Of a stretch of DNA of 64,000 bases, positions 12,257 to 24,183 are shown piece by piece; position 1 is the first letter of the stretch; every line of letters starts with the position of its first letter. The translations under genes were made by a program, and so were the position numbers. The notes beneath the pieces are model-generated. The model searched no databases. It was not told where the DNA came from and saw only the letters and a list, made by a program, of their open reading frames with translations. The DNA comes from Diprion similis (lineage: Eukaryota > Arthropoda > Insecta > Hymenoptera > Diprionidae), in NCBI RefSeq assembly GCF_021155765.1, contig NC_060114.1, positions 11,623,001-11,687,000 of the forward strand, in the 5' to 3' direction.

Positions 12257-15029
12257 GAGAAATAGTTGGATTAAGTTTACTGGAATTTTCTCAGCAAGCT
12301 TTCAGTGCAGGATCACGAACAAATCATCCGACCTCTAGTTAACGATAAGATTCTTTCCAATTCGATCTAATACCAGCTTCAGGAAATTACTTTCAGTTAC
12401 ATTGGTTTGGACAAACGCGCAAAGAAGTTCGGTTTAGTACTAAAACTTTCCTGTTCATATACGTTCTGGTACCTATTTGTGTAATTTTCGTTTTCGTCTA
12501 CCATTAATCCGACCAATTAATAAATTACACCGGATGATGAATTACTCAGCAGTGTTTTGAATTTATAAATACATTACAAGCCCGCACCAGAGGGTGTAAT
12601 GTAATTTATACACCTTGGAAGAGTAAATCTGAGGAACGGAAGGCGGCTTCACTTTCCAAATTGTAAACGGATATAATTAGTCAGATTTCTGACACGTGAC
12701 TTTCGACACAGAGTAGACAGAATAATATACGGTCCATCAAAATCCCTGCGAATTTGAGTATTTCATTTTTACTGTCCCCATAACACATGCATGCCACAAT
12801 ATCATCCAAACAATCTAAGCTCGAAAGAAGAACGTATACTGATACGTTGTGGTAAAGTCGATCTGTAAATCCTTTCTCTGTACGTTACTCTGGAGTGTTT
12901 CAGAATAGAAGGTACCCACTAACTCCAGTCTCCAACTTTGAGAACTCGTGAATGGGTCGTGCGGTTTAGACCAATCACTGTAATCACTGTTGCCTTGACT
13001 TTATCTGTGAGAAACGGCACCGTTACGAAGACCCTGACTTTTGCTTCTAATTGGTCTCACTTTAAACTCTGGTAAAGTGCCATAATAATTAGACTGGAAA
13101 AAAAGAGTCCTCGATAATGAATAATACACTGGTGCGAATTGCTAAAAGTATTACACTATAAATCTCGATCTAGAAATTCATTTCACTCTCACGACGCGAC
13201 GATCAGAGCCCTGATAACTCCGACCGGTTCTTTGGCCGTTGTTGGTTTTTTATTGTCATGGAATCGGTCATACGTATGTATACAATTTAACCACTGTTAT
13301 TATGTACAACAGTTCTACTGACACCTGACATTTAGTGCGGATATTACCAAAACTCAAACTGTCCTGATTATCGCTATGATAATCTATATGAATTACTTTC
13401 GCAATGAATGATGACGTATTTGTGTGCGTGATCCAAGATATTGGGAAAGAAAATCAGATCACGGTAGAACGTAATTACTTGATTTTTTTACTCTCTATTC
13501 GAACTTCGTTCGCCCTATAATTTGAGATTATTTCACCGAATGGAATAACTGTGATTAAAGGAACGGAATTATTTGTCATAATTACAACAAAAAGTGTGTA
13601 TATTTTATGGAATTTTATAATTTTCCGGCGATGATTCCTTGACGAAATTTTCTTCTCCACCACACTACCGAATTCCAAAATGATGATTGAGCGGTTTGCC
13701 ATACTAGTTTTCATCGAGAGTAAACAACTTGAGCTGCCTTTATATGATATCAAAAGACTTTTAACTAACGATAAATTCAAGTAACAAAAACCGATGGAAC
13801 TTGAGTTATCCCAAAAAGATTTCACTCAATTCCAAGTGAAACCTGATAAATTTTCGTGATTTCAATTAACCATGTGACTTCGAGTGAAATAAAATAACAA
13901 CAGATCACTATCACTGACTTTCCCATGAGTTTGGGTTGATTGAAATAATAAAAAAGAGTTCAAGTGACGTCAGGCGACATCGAGTGCTTTCGAATTTACT
14001 CCTTAGTCTTCCAAAAAGGCTTTCTCTCGATGCGGTCACCTGATTTCGCGCATATAGGCCATAAAAGTTACACAATTTTTATGGCACCTGGAATGTCGAT
14101 TTTAATAGTGACTTAATGTGCGCGCACTGATAACCGGGAAACGTGTTTTACGCAATCTCAAAATGAAATAAAATTCCAAGCGAAAGTGAATCGGCATCTG
14201 AAAGCACTTTATCCCAGATGCCAGCACCAGATACATCCGGCTCGATAATCCGGTTCGGTGGAAAGTTATTGGAAGGTACTGTCTCGTAGATTGCTTCAAG
14301 CAATCTGACGATTTGATTCTGTTGGCAGGATCACTTACCGCCCCTCTTCCCCAGGGACGCTTCTCCACGCGTCGCCTTCTTGACGAAGAAAAGAAACAGG
14401 CTAGTCGTTGAATGCTATTCTATTTCCGTTTTACCCTGCACCTCCGAGATCCAACCTTAATTTTCGTCCCACACTAATCGGACGAGTAAAAAACTTTCAA
14501 GTAGCTGCTGCGGTGAATAAAGGTGGATGTAGCATAAATTAAGAGTGAAAAAAAATCGTCGAGTCAAGATAAAAAATTTGATTTTTACAAAATGTTGTTG
14601 ATTTTGTAGATCATTTAATTCCTGAAGATGGTCGGTTTTACGATTTGTGAAATTTTTAGTTTTGACCTTCACACGACGAATTTTTTTCACTCTTCTCATC
14701 AACCTCGGCAGGAATATTTTCGAAACATGAATTAATTGACTTGTAATTGCGAAGAGAATTAGTCGACTGTATTTCTTCTCAAGTCAAAATTCCTTTCGAT
14801 CAAAAGACTCAAAAATTTTCGCACTGCAAGATTATTTTTCGCGAACTGCAGGAGCGTTTCCATCACATTCGATAGAAGCCCACTTCCGATAGCCATGAAG
14901 CTGACTCATAACTTTATCTATCGTGTTCCATATCCTCCGTGATAGCCGTGAACCGATCGACCACTAATCTACCAAGATTGTCCTTCCCCAAATATCAAAC
15001 ACCGAGAAAATGTCCAGAGGGTGTTGCCA

Positions 15030-15138
15030 GATGGTTTTACGTCTCGTTTTATGAAGTCCAAAAGACCAACGCCTTAATGACGTCTTTAAGCCTCTGAATG
15101 TCTTTTGGGGGTCGTAAAACGAGACGGAAAGCCATCTA
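15030..15138. repeat. Short perfect-stem palindrome
   Basis: Arms of about 38 bp (core GTCTCGTTTTA / TAAAACGAGAC and CCAAAAGAC / GTCTTTTGG) surround a loop of about 35 bp. It is a candidate miniature foldback element or hairpin; no coding content. Confidence 0.6.
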
Positions 15139-16736
15139 GTTTTCGGCTTCTCGACTCTTGCAATCCGAAAACTTCAAGTCTTCAGAAAATGGACAAACTT
15201 AAAATGTTAGTCAATTAAGTTTTTGCAGCATTCGACTAGACCTCAACTTCGACTTTCTGCCTTTCTTCGATTTTTTTTCTCAGCTTATACGAAATTAGTA
15301 AAATTCTTTTACATGGATTCACTTTTTGCAGCTTTTTGAAATTTGATATCACGCAGCGGTTCTATGGTTATTCTGAACTGCCATCCCAAAGGGGATATGA
15401 TAGACCTGCGCCTTTTAAGGTTAGGATTACCATCCTTTAGGATGGTAAAATGAGCCTGCTTTCAACATGGCGCCAGTGTCACGTTAATGCGTGGCTGATT
15501 ACTGCCACTAGAATCTCAGTTTAATTTCATCCTCGATGTTTTCAAGGCTGCTTCACCAGATAATTAGTATCTGAGAGTGTCTGTGCTTGACAAATTATGT
15601 GATACTACATTACCGATACAGATTCTTCATTAACACACGATTTACACGTTCAAATATATTACATCTTTACATTTTTATATTACAGTTACATAAAATTCAT
15701 GTCGAAAAATTTGACGGCAAATGTTATTCAACCAAATTTTTTTTCCATTTGAACGGATAATCTAATTATTTTAAGATTTACCTTAGCCGGAAAGCTCAAG
15801 TACACCGGAGCTGGAGTGTCCTGTTTACTCAACTTTTTGTGAGTCGGGTAAATATTGATAAAAAAAATGATAAGATGAATATTTCTTCTTATTTCGACAA
15901 ATGGTATATTATTTGTGAAAAGTTAGCCACTTATTTTTCCCACTTGAGCAGAAAACTCACGGAGATAAGGACGATATTAGATTTAAAACATGATTCCAGA
16001 GAATCTAATAAGTATGGAAATAAAATGTCTAAAATATTTATGATTACAACCCGCCAGCGGTGAAATGCCAATAAAGCAAGTAAATCAAGTAGAAGATAAA
16101 ATCAGATCAAAGACTCATATTTTTAGTTTTCCTTATTTTATATTCTTTTTGAATTCGCACCATCTCCACGGTTTTAAATTGTACTGCCAGTATTCTCAAC
16201 GCGTTTAACCAAGCTTCGAACGTAAAATTAGAAAATCATCATTCTCACAAATAGTTAGACTCACAAGCAGTTACGAGTGCATCGCAATTACAACTCCAAT
16301 GAGCCAACTCAAGGACCAAGAATACTCAATGCTAATATCAAGCAAACGGTGAAAGGTGCGATTAGTCACGAACCGAAAGATCAATAGCCATAAAATATAC
16401 CTAATACTTGATAGATATCCACTCCTCTGAAGTCTATCTGCGAAAATAATTTGCAAAAAATGAGCAGTCTCGTAATCTGTATTGAAATCGAGTTTTAATA
16501 TTGCGATATTTTATTTTTTACTTTCAATTTATTTTATTTTATTCTTTTTCACTTCAGCTTGGTCGATTCCAAAAATGAATAAAATATTCAAATTTGAATA
16601 TCCACATACACGACAATATAATACTGAATCGCATTTATATTGAAGCTTTTATTGACGTTACAATGATGTGCGTAAGTGATATCCACGGTTATTCATATTT
16701 TATACAACATTGTCTATGGGGGATCAGCTGCACTCG

Positions 16737-16744
16737 TATAAATA
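16737..16744 (+). promoter_or_regulatory. Candidate TATA box for secreted-protein gene
   Basis: TATAAATA is followed about 34 bp later by GCAGTTT, which resembles the arthropod initiator. The next plus-strand gene begins at 17628, and a good splice acceptor (TTTTCTCTTCCAG, ending at 17551) lies 76 nt before its ATG, so a non-coding first exon starting near 16771 is plausible. The donor of that first exon is not identified, so the link is inference. Confidence 0.35.
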
Positions 16745-17627
16745 CAGTTTCATCGAAGTTGAAGAGCTGCAGTTTAAGGTTGAACATAGGCGAGTTTACA
16801 TCAGCGCAACGCTTGTTTTCTTGCATCTAACACCTGCAGTGATGGCACTTAAGGCATGCAAATAATACTGCGACATCTTTGTAGGCGATCAATTGCGATA
16901 TCTCGTGTGTGAAAATTCTCGGATCAAGAATTCCTCCCGAACTTATTGTCACGAATGGTGTGTTAACAGTGAAACTGCGAACTGTTCTTGTCATTAAAAA
17001 TCAATTTTATAAATTCACTAGAGAAAATTATGTGAAAAATTAAAATAATGTTACAAAAATTCTTCCAACTAGCCGTAGAAAAACAGCAGAAAAAAATTGA
17101 AAAACCGCTTAGAGTTGGCATAAAAATTTATAATTATTGAAATAATTTCATCAATCGATAGAACGCCGACTGACTCGATCTCGTAAAAGTATATAATCGA
17201 GATATAATATCTTTGCATTTTAAATAAAAGTGAAAGAAAAGATTTAATTCACTGCGTTTTAATATTATTCATCATCCCATTTCTAATAAGATATTTTTTA
17301 ATTCAGATACTATTTTGCAGATGATTCTGAAACCAAATTTCTTGATTTCGTAGAAATCGCCATACACGAATTGCTCTTTCTTTCCGGATGATCTTAAAAT
17401 TTATTCACCTTGATTGAATATTTATAAAAATTGAAGAAATTAAAAAATTCAATTTAATACGATATAGGAAATTTACTGTCAAACTTTATGAACAAAATAC
17501 ACCCAAATATTTTCATTTTTCTAATCACAGTATGAAAATTTTCTCTTCCAGTAAAGAAGGCGTTTAGATACGGCAAGTTTTTCATTACGCACGTTGTACC
17601 CACACGCGTGTTGTTGACCTGAGGAAA

Positions 17628-17832
17628 ATGAGACGTGACAATCTTCTGAGCGTACTTATTCTGATCGTCGTCTGCAGCCTGCTCGCTTCTCACGCCTCCA
17701 CGATTAGAAACACGATCGATATGATGGGAGCGGTTGAGTCAGCCCAGAAAAATAACGCCCCCGGGAGTCACGGAGGTCGAGAAGTCAATCCTCCTAAGGA
17801 CAGTGTCAATACACCGCCTCCGCAGCATCAGG
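17628..17832 (+). CDS. Secreted protein of unknown function, exon 1
   Basis: Codes 68 residues plus one base of a split Gly codon. It opens with a clear signal peptide (MRRDN, then the hydrophobic run LLSVLILIVVCSLLA and SHAS). The mature start is polar and rich in Asn, Pro, Gly and Gln (PPPQHQ near the end). It ends at donor CAGG|GTACGT. Phase 1 matches the exon at 18736. An upstream acceptor at 17550-17551 suggests the 5' UTR is spliced. No family is recognised with confidence. Confidence 0.65.
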
Positions 17833-18735
17833 GTACGTTGAACCAAAATTCGTTCACGTATGATCCGGGAACACTAGAGATAAGTCAGCCAAACGCGATA
17901 TTTATCCAATTTTTACAACTGTATGCCACGAAGATCCCCTTAAAGCTGCTAAGAGTTAGAATACTAAAACGATGAAGAAAAGAATGGATTAGGGTAGTCC
18001 TTGTTTAGAGTTAGCACAAGTTTTTCATTAGACGTCCTCTAAAACAATTGCTAAATTTTTCACATTTTTATCTCAAGTCTAACCCCTGCCTACCTAAACT
18101 GTTTTTATACAAAGTCTTGGAATCCAATTTGGCTTTTTTCAATAGTCAATTCAATATTGGGATTATCACTTTGCAATGCGACATCTGGTGAGGAAAAATC
18201 AAACTTAGCAACCAGGCTGATCGTAGACCGTCTTTTTTCGCGTTTGAATAGTAGAACGGATATATTGTTGATTATTATTAATTAACTTATGTGACATGAG
18301 TAATTTGAAAGTCAAAAAATTACGATTTACCTCCGTTAAAATTGAAAAGTTAGGTTATGTGGTGATGGAACAATGTACAGAGCGTTCCATTTTAACTTGA
18401 TCATTGTCTACCTTTTTTCCCCATTTCGATTTATTTTCTGATTTTTTTAACACGCTGCAAAACAATTTCTGGAAGTTTGATGATCACTGTGTAATTTTTT
18501 TTAAACTTTCACTCATCGTCGACACATTTTCAATCAGCGATATCATCAGATAAGGCTATTTAGATAAACAAAGCTAGAAACATAAATAATCCGTTTCTCT
18601 GTATCAAGCTCTCTGGAAAATTTTGGTTAAACCTTTGGAGAATTGGTCGAAAAGCATAACCTCAAAAATCGAAAAGAGCCATTTACGACTAGTTTAAATC
18701 AAAGAGTTACGTCATAATTTTACCCAATTCTCCAG
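17833..18735 (+). other. Intron of secreted-protein gene with repeat fragment
   Basis: A 903-nt phase-1 GT-AG intron. From about 17989 it carries a fragment beginning TTAGGGTAGTCC and containing TTTTTATCTCAAGTCTA, shared with the repeats at 32.0 and 60.9 kb, so a mobile-element relic sits inside the intron. Confidence 0.55.
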
Positions 18736-19250
18736 GACAAAAGAACTTGCATTTTACATTCACAACTCCAAATTCCTCTTTTCAACCCCTCAACCATCTT
18801 CGAAGACTTTTTCTCCGTTCATTCGAAAATTCGAGATCAGATAGTCTTATATCGACATCAAATTATACTCCGTTAAAGCCGAAACCACGTTTGCCTTACG
18901 AACCGGAAAATTTCATTTCAGTCGCAGTTGCGGGACCTTCGTTAATCAGGATCGTAGCTGGGCCAGGAATTCAGACCATATTCTACTCCATCCCCGGGAG
19001 CTTTTCGATTTCCTACGGGTCACCTGGTACATCGACGTCCTACTTAGTCCCGGCAGGTTATCCCGGTGAAGTTTCCTTGCCTGGTACGCTAATCCAGGGC
19101 CCAAATACCGCAAGACAACAGGAATACGTCAACTATTACAAGCATCCAGCCTACGTTGCGGCGTCCAGGAACCTGCAGGCCGCGAGTCAAATCATCGCTG
19201 GAATCGCTTCGGCATTTCGTCGTCAGTTACATGTCATTGACACGGAATAG
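18736..19250 (+). CDS. Secreted protein of unknown function, exon 2
   Basis: Completes a protein of about 239 residues ending in VIDTE and TAG. The junction restores a Gly codon (G|GA) and reads on in frame. The N-terminal part of the exon is Ser/Asn/Pro-rich and basic. Then come a Gly/Pro-rich segment with VAGPS and VAGPG motifs and PGSFSISYGSPGTS, and an Ala-rich helical C-terminus (YVAASRNLQAASQIIAGIASAF). AGPG-type motifs occur in poorly characterised secreted proteins of insects, especially Hymenoptera; that resemblance is tentative. A second acceptor (TTTCATTTCAG, ending 18921) is also in the correct phase, so the first 62 codons of this exon may be intronic in the true transcript. Confidence 0.6.
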
Positions 19251-19394
19251 CGGGCATATTGAGTGGTTTCAAAATGGCGGTGGATTAGTAAAACAAAATT
19301 ATGTGACAGAAATTCATCTGTTTTAATTCTTCTGACTTATGGTTAGAATTTTACAAGAAAAAAAAAAAAAAAAACGAAGGATAGTGAAACGAAC

Positions 19395-19400
19395 AATAAA
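19395..19400 (+). terminator. Candidate polyadenylation signal
   Basis: AATAAA lies about 145 nt downstream of the TAG at 19250 and would end the plus-strand secreted-protein gene. A second AATAAA occurs near 19462. Confidence 0.5.
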
Positions 19401-19464
19401 GCTTCGTCATTTACGGTGATTTACCAAAGTATAATTTGATGCTTCGAATGTTGACGAAGTAAAT

Positions 19465-20810
19465 AAATTTTTAGATAAATATTTTTAATTGAAACTGATC
19501 AATTTTTCAACAATTTTATCATACTTCTCTCACTTCTATTCCTTTCTGAAAAAAACATTTAATATCCAACCTCGAAATATCGATGGTTTGAAGTTGCTTT
19601 TTCGCGCATATGAATGGTTGAATTCGTTTCACATTTAGATAACTGACATCGAATTCAATTAACAATTACTCAAATAGGTATTCAAAGTGTTTTTTTTTTT
19701 TTTTATGATACGTGTCAATATACTAGGAACTATCTTCTCGAATCTCGAATACCTTACAACCTTACTCGAAATTTCTACGGACTTGAAATCAGTTTCAGTT
19801 TCAGCCAGAATGGAAACTGACAGCAAAAAAACTGCGGACAATCTGATCAGCGTGTCCGTATAAGTCCAATGTTCCAATTACAGATTCGAGGGAAGGATCA
19901 GGTATCAGGAATCCCTTAACAAGAGCCCTTTGGGAGCCTGGGATTTGGGAGGGTATCCTTGACTAACCTTGTAAACTGTGACAACGGTACTCGAATTCGT
20001 TGGGCCACGCTTACACGCTGGCTAAGCCCGTGAAACGCCTTACACCCAAAGCTCTGGAGCTCTCTGTAATTCCCATTACGCGTTTGGAACAGTGGCCAAA
20101 ATCCAGAGCAGAACCAGAGTAGAAAAATGAAGGGACTATTCACAAATGGGGTCGGATAAATATCAAGAATTTAAAGTTTCCAACGAATTTCGCTGACCAG
20201 TTTTATTTGCAAATGTAAAGTTGGTTTTTGAATTTCATTCATTTTTGGGATGCTGATTTGCGAGTAAACTGCAGGCGACAAAACTCCTCCATAATTGCTA
20301 CATGCGGTACTTTGAAAATTTCACAAGTTCGATGCAAACTTCAAAATTTTGTAAAATCTCTTTCTGATTATTTCATAGCACTATTTAAGTATATCTACTT
20401 GTATAAGCAGTTTTGAAATGATGGAACTACAAATTATGTTTATAGGGTACGATAATTGGCGAAGAAAGGAGAACGAGTCTTTGCATTTGATTTTCTTGGA
20501 TATAATCGAGCGCAAAATTTTTCCAATGAAATTCTTCAAATTCAAAACTTTCTGCTGCTCTAGGGCAGACGTGGATCTTTGGATTGCAAAAAAAAAAATC
20601 AAAAGAAATTGAGCAGTTCTTTTTGGAACAGTAAACTTCGCCTTTTCTAATCATGTCTACGGAACATAAATGTACCAATAGAATTCGCTCGGAGTGATCG
20701 AATTCAATGTTTCAATTCCAATACCCAATTCATAGGAAATATCGTGAGCAGAAATCTTGATAAAAGCTTAGGAAAGATTCGATTGGTGTGAGTTACTTTT
20801 CATGGAATCG
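19465..20810. other. Intergenic region between convergent genes
   Basis: AT-rich. Minus-strand open frames at 19659-19877, 19916-20143 and 20381-20678 lack family resemblance. AATAAA on the minus strand at 20207-20202 is a possible end for the small minus-strand gene at 21 kb. One alternative final exon of that gene (20429 upward to about 20575, acceptor AAAG) would be in phase but has little support. Confidence 0.45.
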
Positions 20811-20817
20811 AATATCT

Positions 20818-20901
20818 TTACAGTCGACTTTCCCAACAGGGACGCATCCCCTCAAAAAAGCTCCATTTGAAAAAATTGTAGCCGCAATTTTGCCAGATTC
20901 T
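20818..20901 (-). CDS. Tentative last exon of small secreted peptide gene
   Basis: After a GTACAG acceptor, the minus strand reads 27 codons in the phase required by the exon at 21048-21146 and then TAA. The sequence has two cysteines bracketing an aromatic basic loop (NCGYNFFKWSFFEG, then MRPCWESRL). The intron would be 146 nt, normal for an insect. Other in-phase acceptors exist (GAACTGAG at about 20932, same frame with ten more residues; an AAAG acceptor near 20576, different exon), so this assignment is a hypothesis. No known peptide family is claimed. Confidence 0.25.
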   Translation of the reverse strand, partial: RIWQNCGYNFFKWSFFEGMRPCWESRL

Positions 20902-21047
20902 CTGTACTTTGGGCGGCCCTATTCCGATAGTCTCAGTTCAAAGCGCCATAAATGATGGAGGGTAGAGTGTTCCCAGAAATATCCTCCCATACACCCCGTG
21001 ACTGGCCCTATTGAGAGGGTCGATTATTTTAAAACAGAAATACTTAC

Positions 21048-21146
21048 GACGAGAGAAGCTGGCTGCCTCTCACTGGCTTGAACTGAAGATAATCCAACCA
21101 TCGCAGTTAGAACGATTGCAAAAACGATTAGAAGAACAGTCTTCAT
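21048..21146 (-). CDS. Small secreted peptide gene, signal-peptide exon
   Basis: The exon codes 33 residues. It starts with a textbook signal peptide (MKTVLLIVFAIVLTAMVGLS, then SVQA) and continues SERQPASLV. It ends in phase 0 at donor GTC|GTAAGT. Upstream on the minus strand are an acceptor (GTTACAG at 21200-21199), a donor (GAG|GTAAGA at 21294-21293) and a TATA-like box, giving a complete promoter and 5' UTR architecture. The product is probably a small secreted peptide (antimicrobial, venom or cuticle-associated products often look like this), but the function cannot be stated because the mature part lies in a downstream exon that is not securely identified. Confidence 0.6.
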
Positions 21147-21198
21147 GGTGATGAATTGTAGGAAAAAAATCACTCTCAGTATATCGTTGATTATTTCA

Positions 21199-21294
21199 CT
21201 GTAACACTAGCAAAATCGAACAAAAAATTAAAATCAATTGAATACGATACTTTGTTGATTGATCACGAATTGTAGAGTGACGTTGAATTCTTAC
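21199..21294 (-). other. 5' UTR intron of small secreted peptide gene
   Basis: A 96-nt GT-AG intron on the minus strand (donor GTAAGA, acceptor TGTTACAG) upstream of the signal-peptide ATG. Short leader introns are common in insect genes for secreted proteins. Confidence 0.45.
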
Positions 21295-21354
21295 CTCATT
21301 CGACAAGCTCTGCTGCAATATAGTTAATGTGTTCTCTGCTTGCAAAACGAAGAC

Positions 21355-21362
21355 TCTTATAA
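21355..21362 (-). promoter_or_regulatory. TATA-like box of small secreted peptide gene
   Basis: The minus strand reads TATAAGAG, within the self-complementary TTATAA, about 60 nt upstream of the leader donor. A start about 30 nt downstream (near 21332) fits the proposed 5' UTR exon ending at 21295. Confidence 0.45.
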
Positions 21363-22129
21363 GACGGGATTGACGGAAACGATTTTTGAACTTGTGTGAT
21401 TCCAGCGAATCGTCGATAACCTATTGCTTGATAAATCTATGTTGCCTCACTTTTATTTTAAAAATTTATACTTTATATAGTTTTCTTTCTTTTCGTATCA
21501 TCGATTAGAGTTTCACGGCGAATCTCTCCTTCTAATTCCCCCTTTCCTCTGTAATATCTTGTTATAAAATATGGAGAGTTGTCATCTGCAATAATTCTAA
21601 CGTATAAAAAGGTTAGTCGGTAATTTTAGCAATTAGGCAATACCCGCGGGTAGAAGAGACGGCGGTTGGCATTTTATCAATAAATATACAGTGTTCACCC
21701 AAAATATGACATGGTAAGGGACGTACACACGATCAGTACGTCAGTGACGACACCGGAATTGCAGAATGCATACTTACCGGCAGCATCGCTTGAACTGTCG
21801 GTAACTTGCCGTTCGACTTTTCTGTTCCGCGAGAAGGTCGTTGTAGATACATAATTCAAAGGCCGCAATTAAGACAGAGTCATGTCGTAAGGAGTAACGC
21901 CAAGGAGAAACGTAATGCCATGAATGAACGTAGAAAATCAACGTCTCGACATAATCACTTGAAAGATAAGTCAGTCAGCTACGCCGGTAATGCAGGATGC
22001 TTACTCACTGGTTCTGATTAATCGCTGAAAAATTCAAATTTGAACTGCAGAAGTCACGTGTCCGCAGCAACGTCACCATATTGATAAACAAAACGCAAAC
22101 GCTAGCGGTTTAGGCTTTGCCTAGCTTAT

Positions 22130-22290
22130 CGTTGGCGTCTCAGTTGTGTTTCCGCGCTTCGCTCATCCGCAGGCATCGTTTAGTACTGAATTCGCGACGA
22201 AAATGAGTGATAAGTTGAAAACTATGGAGGACACAATTCGGCTGAAATGATTTTTGAGCATTCCTCGCTATTCTACAACGATAATCGATG
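22130..22290 (+). promoter_or_regulatory. Candidate promoter and non-coding first exon
   Basis: A locally CpG-rich stretch in an AT-rich setting contains TCTCAGTTGTG (initiator-like, about 22137-22147). It is followed by a short open frame starting ATGAGTGATAAG at 22204, stopping after 15 codons, and a good splice donor (CGAT|GTGAGT) near 22290. It could be the first exon of a plus-strand transcript running into the AT-rich block. No downstream coding exon was found, so it may be a non-coding RNA or not transcribed. Confidence 0.25.
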
Positions 22291-22994
22291 TGAGTACAAC
22301 AAATTAAAGCGACTTTTTACCCTCACGTATTTCTTTTCCATTCAAATTTCCGATTTTGTCGAATGTCACAACTACAAGTCAAACCTACTGATGCTTTAAC
22401 CGCATATTCTTCACTTGAATTAATTATACATTTATGAGCAAACGAAACGTAATTCAAGGTGTGAATTAAATTGGATACTTTTATATGTATATATATTTGT
22501 GTATTTTATATTGTCGACAAAAAGTAACAATGGTTTAACCGTATAATTTATCTACAACAATCTACAATAGATTACAATGTGTATGTGGTTTATTTATTTA
22601 TTTTTTTTCATCTTGGTTTTCTTTTTTGTGTTCGATCGCGCGACGAAACCGACGCAGGCTTCGATCTTCGTGCATCTTCTTGATTTTTGTTTTCTAGGTT
22701 ATGTTTTTGTTTTTTGTTTTTTTCGTCATCTCCTATTTTGAGTCACTTCGTTTCCGCCGTTTCCTTCTTATTCATCTTCTCCGTTTTTTGATAACCATTA
22801 TAATTATTTAATAGTAATCAATAGTAATCAATATTTCGATATTTCAATGTAATAAATTACTCGATACAATTGTTCACTATCTGACAATATACTATATAGC
22901 TGTACTTGGTACTAAGTACAACATCTTTTTTCCCCTTCTTCTAATCGTTAATCTTCAATCAATTATACTCCAATCGTTTCACCGCGTTATTAAT

Positions 22995-23043
22995 TATCTA
23001 TATATATATATATTATATATAATATATGTATATATTTAACTAG

Positions 23044-23074
<31 letters not shown>
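22995..23074 (+). repeat. (TA)n-rich microsatellite
   Basis: Interrupted TA dinucleotide repeat, one of many TA tracts between 22 and 41 kb. Confidence 0.85.
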
Positions 23075-23451
23075 TATGATTTATACCTAGTCAAAAACGA
23101 AACAGTTATCAGTATAAATCCTTCGTAATTTTCAGTTCATCCTAACCGCGATATAATAAGTATTTTCATAGTTCAAGCTACAAATCTATCGTATAGATCT
23201 ATACAATATACATGTGTGTATATATTCTTCGGGTGGATCAAAAATTTAAAACAATATATGTACGTATCTATGTATGTATGTATGTATAACATGTATTTTG
23301 AAAAAAAAAAAAAAAAAAAACACTTTCCAGTTTATGTTCATACTTAATTTCTATTCTAATAATTGTCGGAGAAATTTGAACCATTCGATTTAAATCCGTT
23401 ACGTCATGTTATATTCAATGTTACGTTATTCGATATATTCGTATCTGTAGA

Positions 23452-23473
23452 GGGGGGGGGGGGGGGGGGGGGG
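23452..23473 (+). repeat. poly(G) tract of 22
   Basis: An uninterrupted G run in AT-rich DNA. Such runs can form quadruplex structures and are unstable; the assembled length may not be exact. Confidence 0.85.
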
Positions 23474-24147
23474 AGTGGGCCCCTTAAGAAAATAATGCCT
23501 AAAATTAGAATAAAATGTCTTCTTTTCACATGAACAATTATGTTAAATTATTATCTAGCTTTCTCGATAAAAAGTAATCGTGAATTCAAGTTCAGAAAAT
23601 TATTTTACTTTGACGAGTTGAGAGTAAAGCACAATCTGAAACGTTTCGCGTTATGAGCTGTGCAATTACTCGAATAAATGATTTCCGATAATTCATATTG
23701 AACAAAAAGTTAAGGTTTTTCATTTTATACCTTGTTATTTAAAAAATTTTAAGGCGCCCACTTTGCCTTACCCTCCCCTATATATGTATATATACACACG
23801 CGTACGTATAATTCTGCTGCGATTTACTATCGATCGTGAATTATGATTTTATAATCCTTGATCTTAAATTTGAAAAAGGCATGCAGTATACTGATTTTTT
23901 TAATTTTTATTTCAATTACAGTATTACGTATTATGTAGATATAGTTTGCATATAACAACAAACGTAACGAAACATCGACTCGATGATACGTATTATTGCA
24001 ATATAACCCGATCGGTGTATTATTTTTTACGAATCATTATTTATGGGATAAATATTGCTCAGCTCCTACGCATATGTATGATACGTATTATGTGTATGAA
24101 TGAGTGTGCGTGTGTGATGTTCAAATTGTTATCACTTTTTGGCTAAA

Positions 24148-24149
24148 TT

Positions 24150-24180
<31 letters not shown>

Positions 24181-24183
24181 TTC
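24148..24183 (+). repeat. (TTTA)n microsatellite
   Basis: About nine tetranucleotide units. Confidence 0.85.

Larger units (their letters stand above)
11170..16720. other. Non-coding region between cuticular gene and secreted-protein gene
   Basis: No open frame above about 120 codons and none with recognisable protein features. It contains a TTAA-flanked element at 12016-12256, a short palindrome at 15030-15138, and otherwise AT-rich unique-looking DNA. Open frames around 13.5-13.8 kb and 14.1-14.4 kb on the minus strand show no splice context or family resemblance and are treated as chance. Confidence 0.55.

Noticed and set aside
20871..21047. A 40-nt intron from donor 21047 to an AATAG acceptor, giving a 24-residue tail
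   Set aside because: In phase, but 40 nt is below the usual minimum for insect introns.
23946..24146. Possible CRISPR or rRNA/tRNA features in the AT-rich block
   Set aside because: No spaced direct-repeat array, no cloverleaf with B-box consensus and no rRNA-like conserved sequence was seen; this is eukaryotic DNA in any case.
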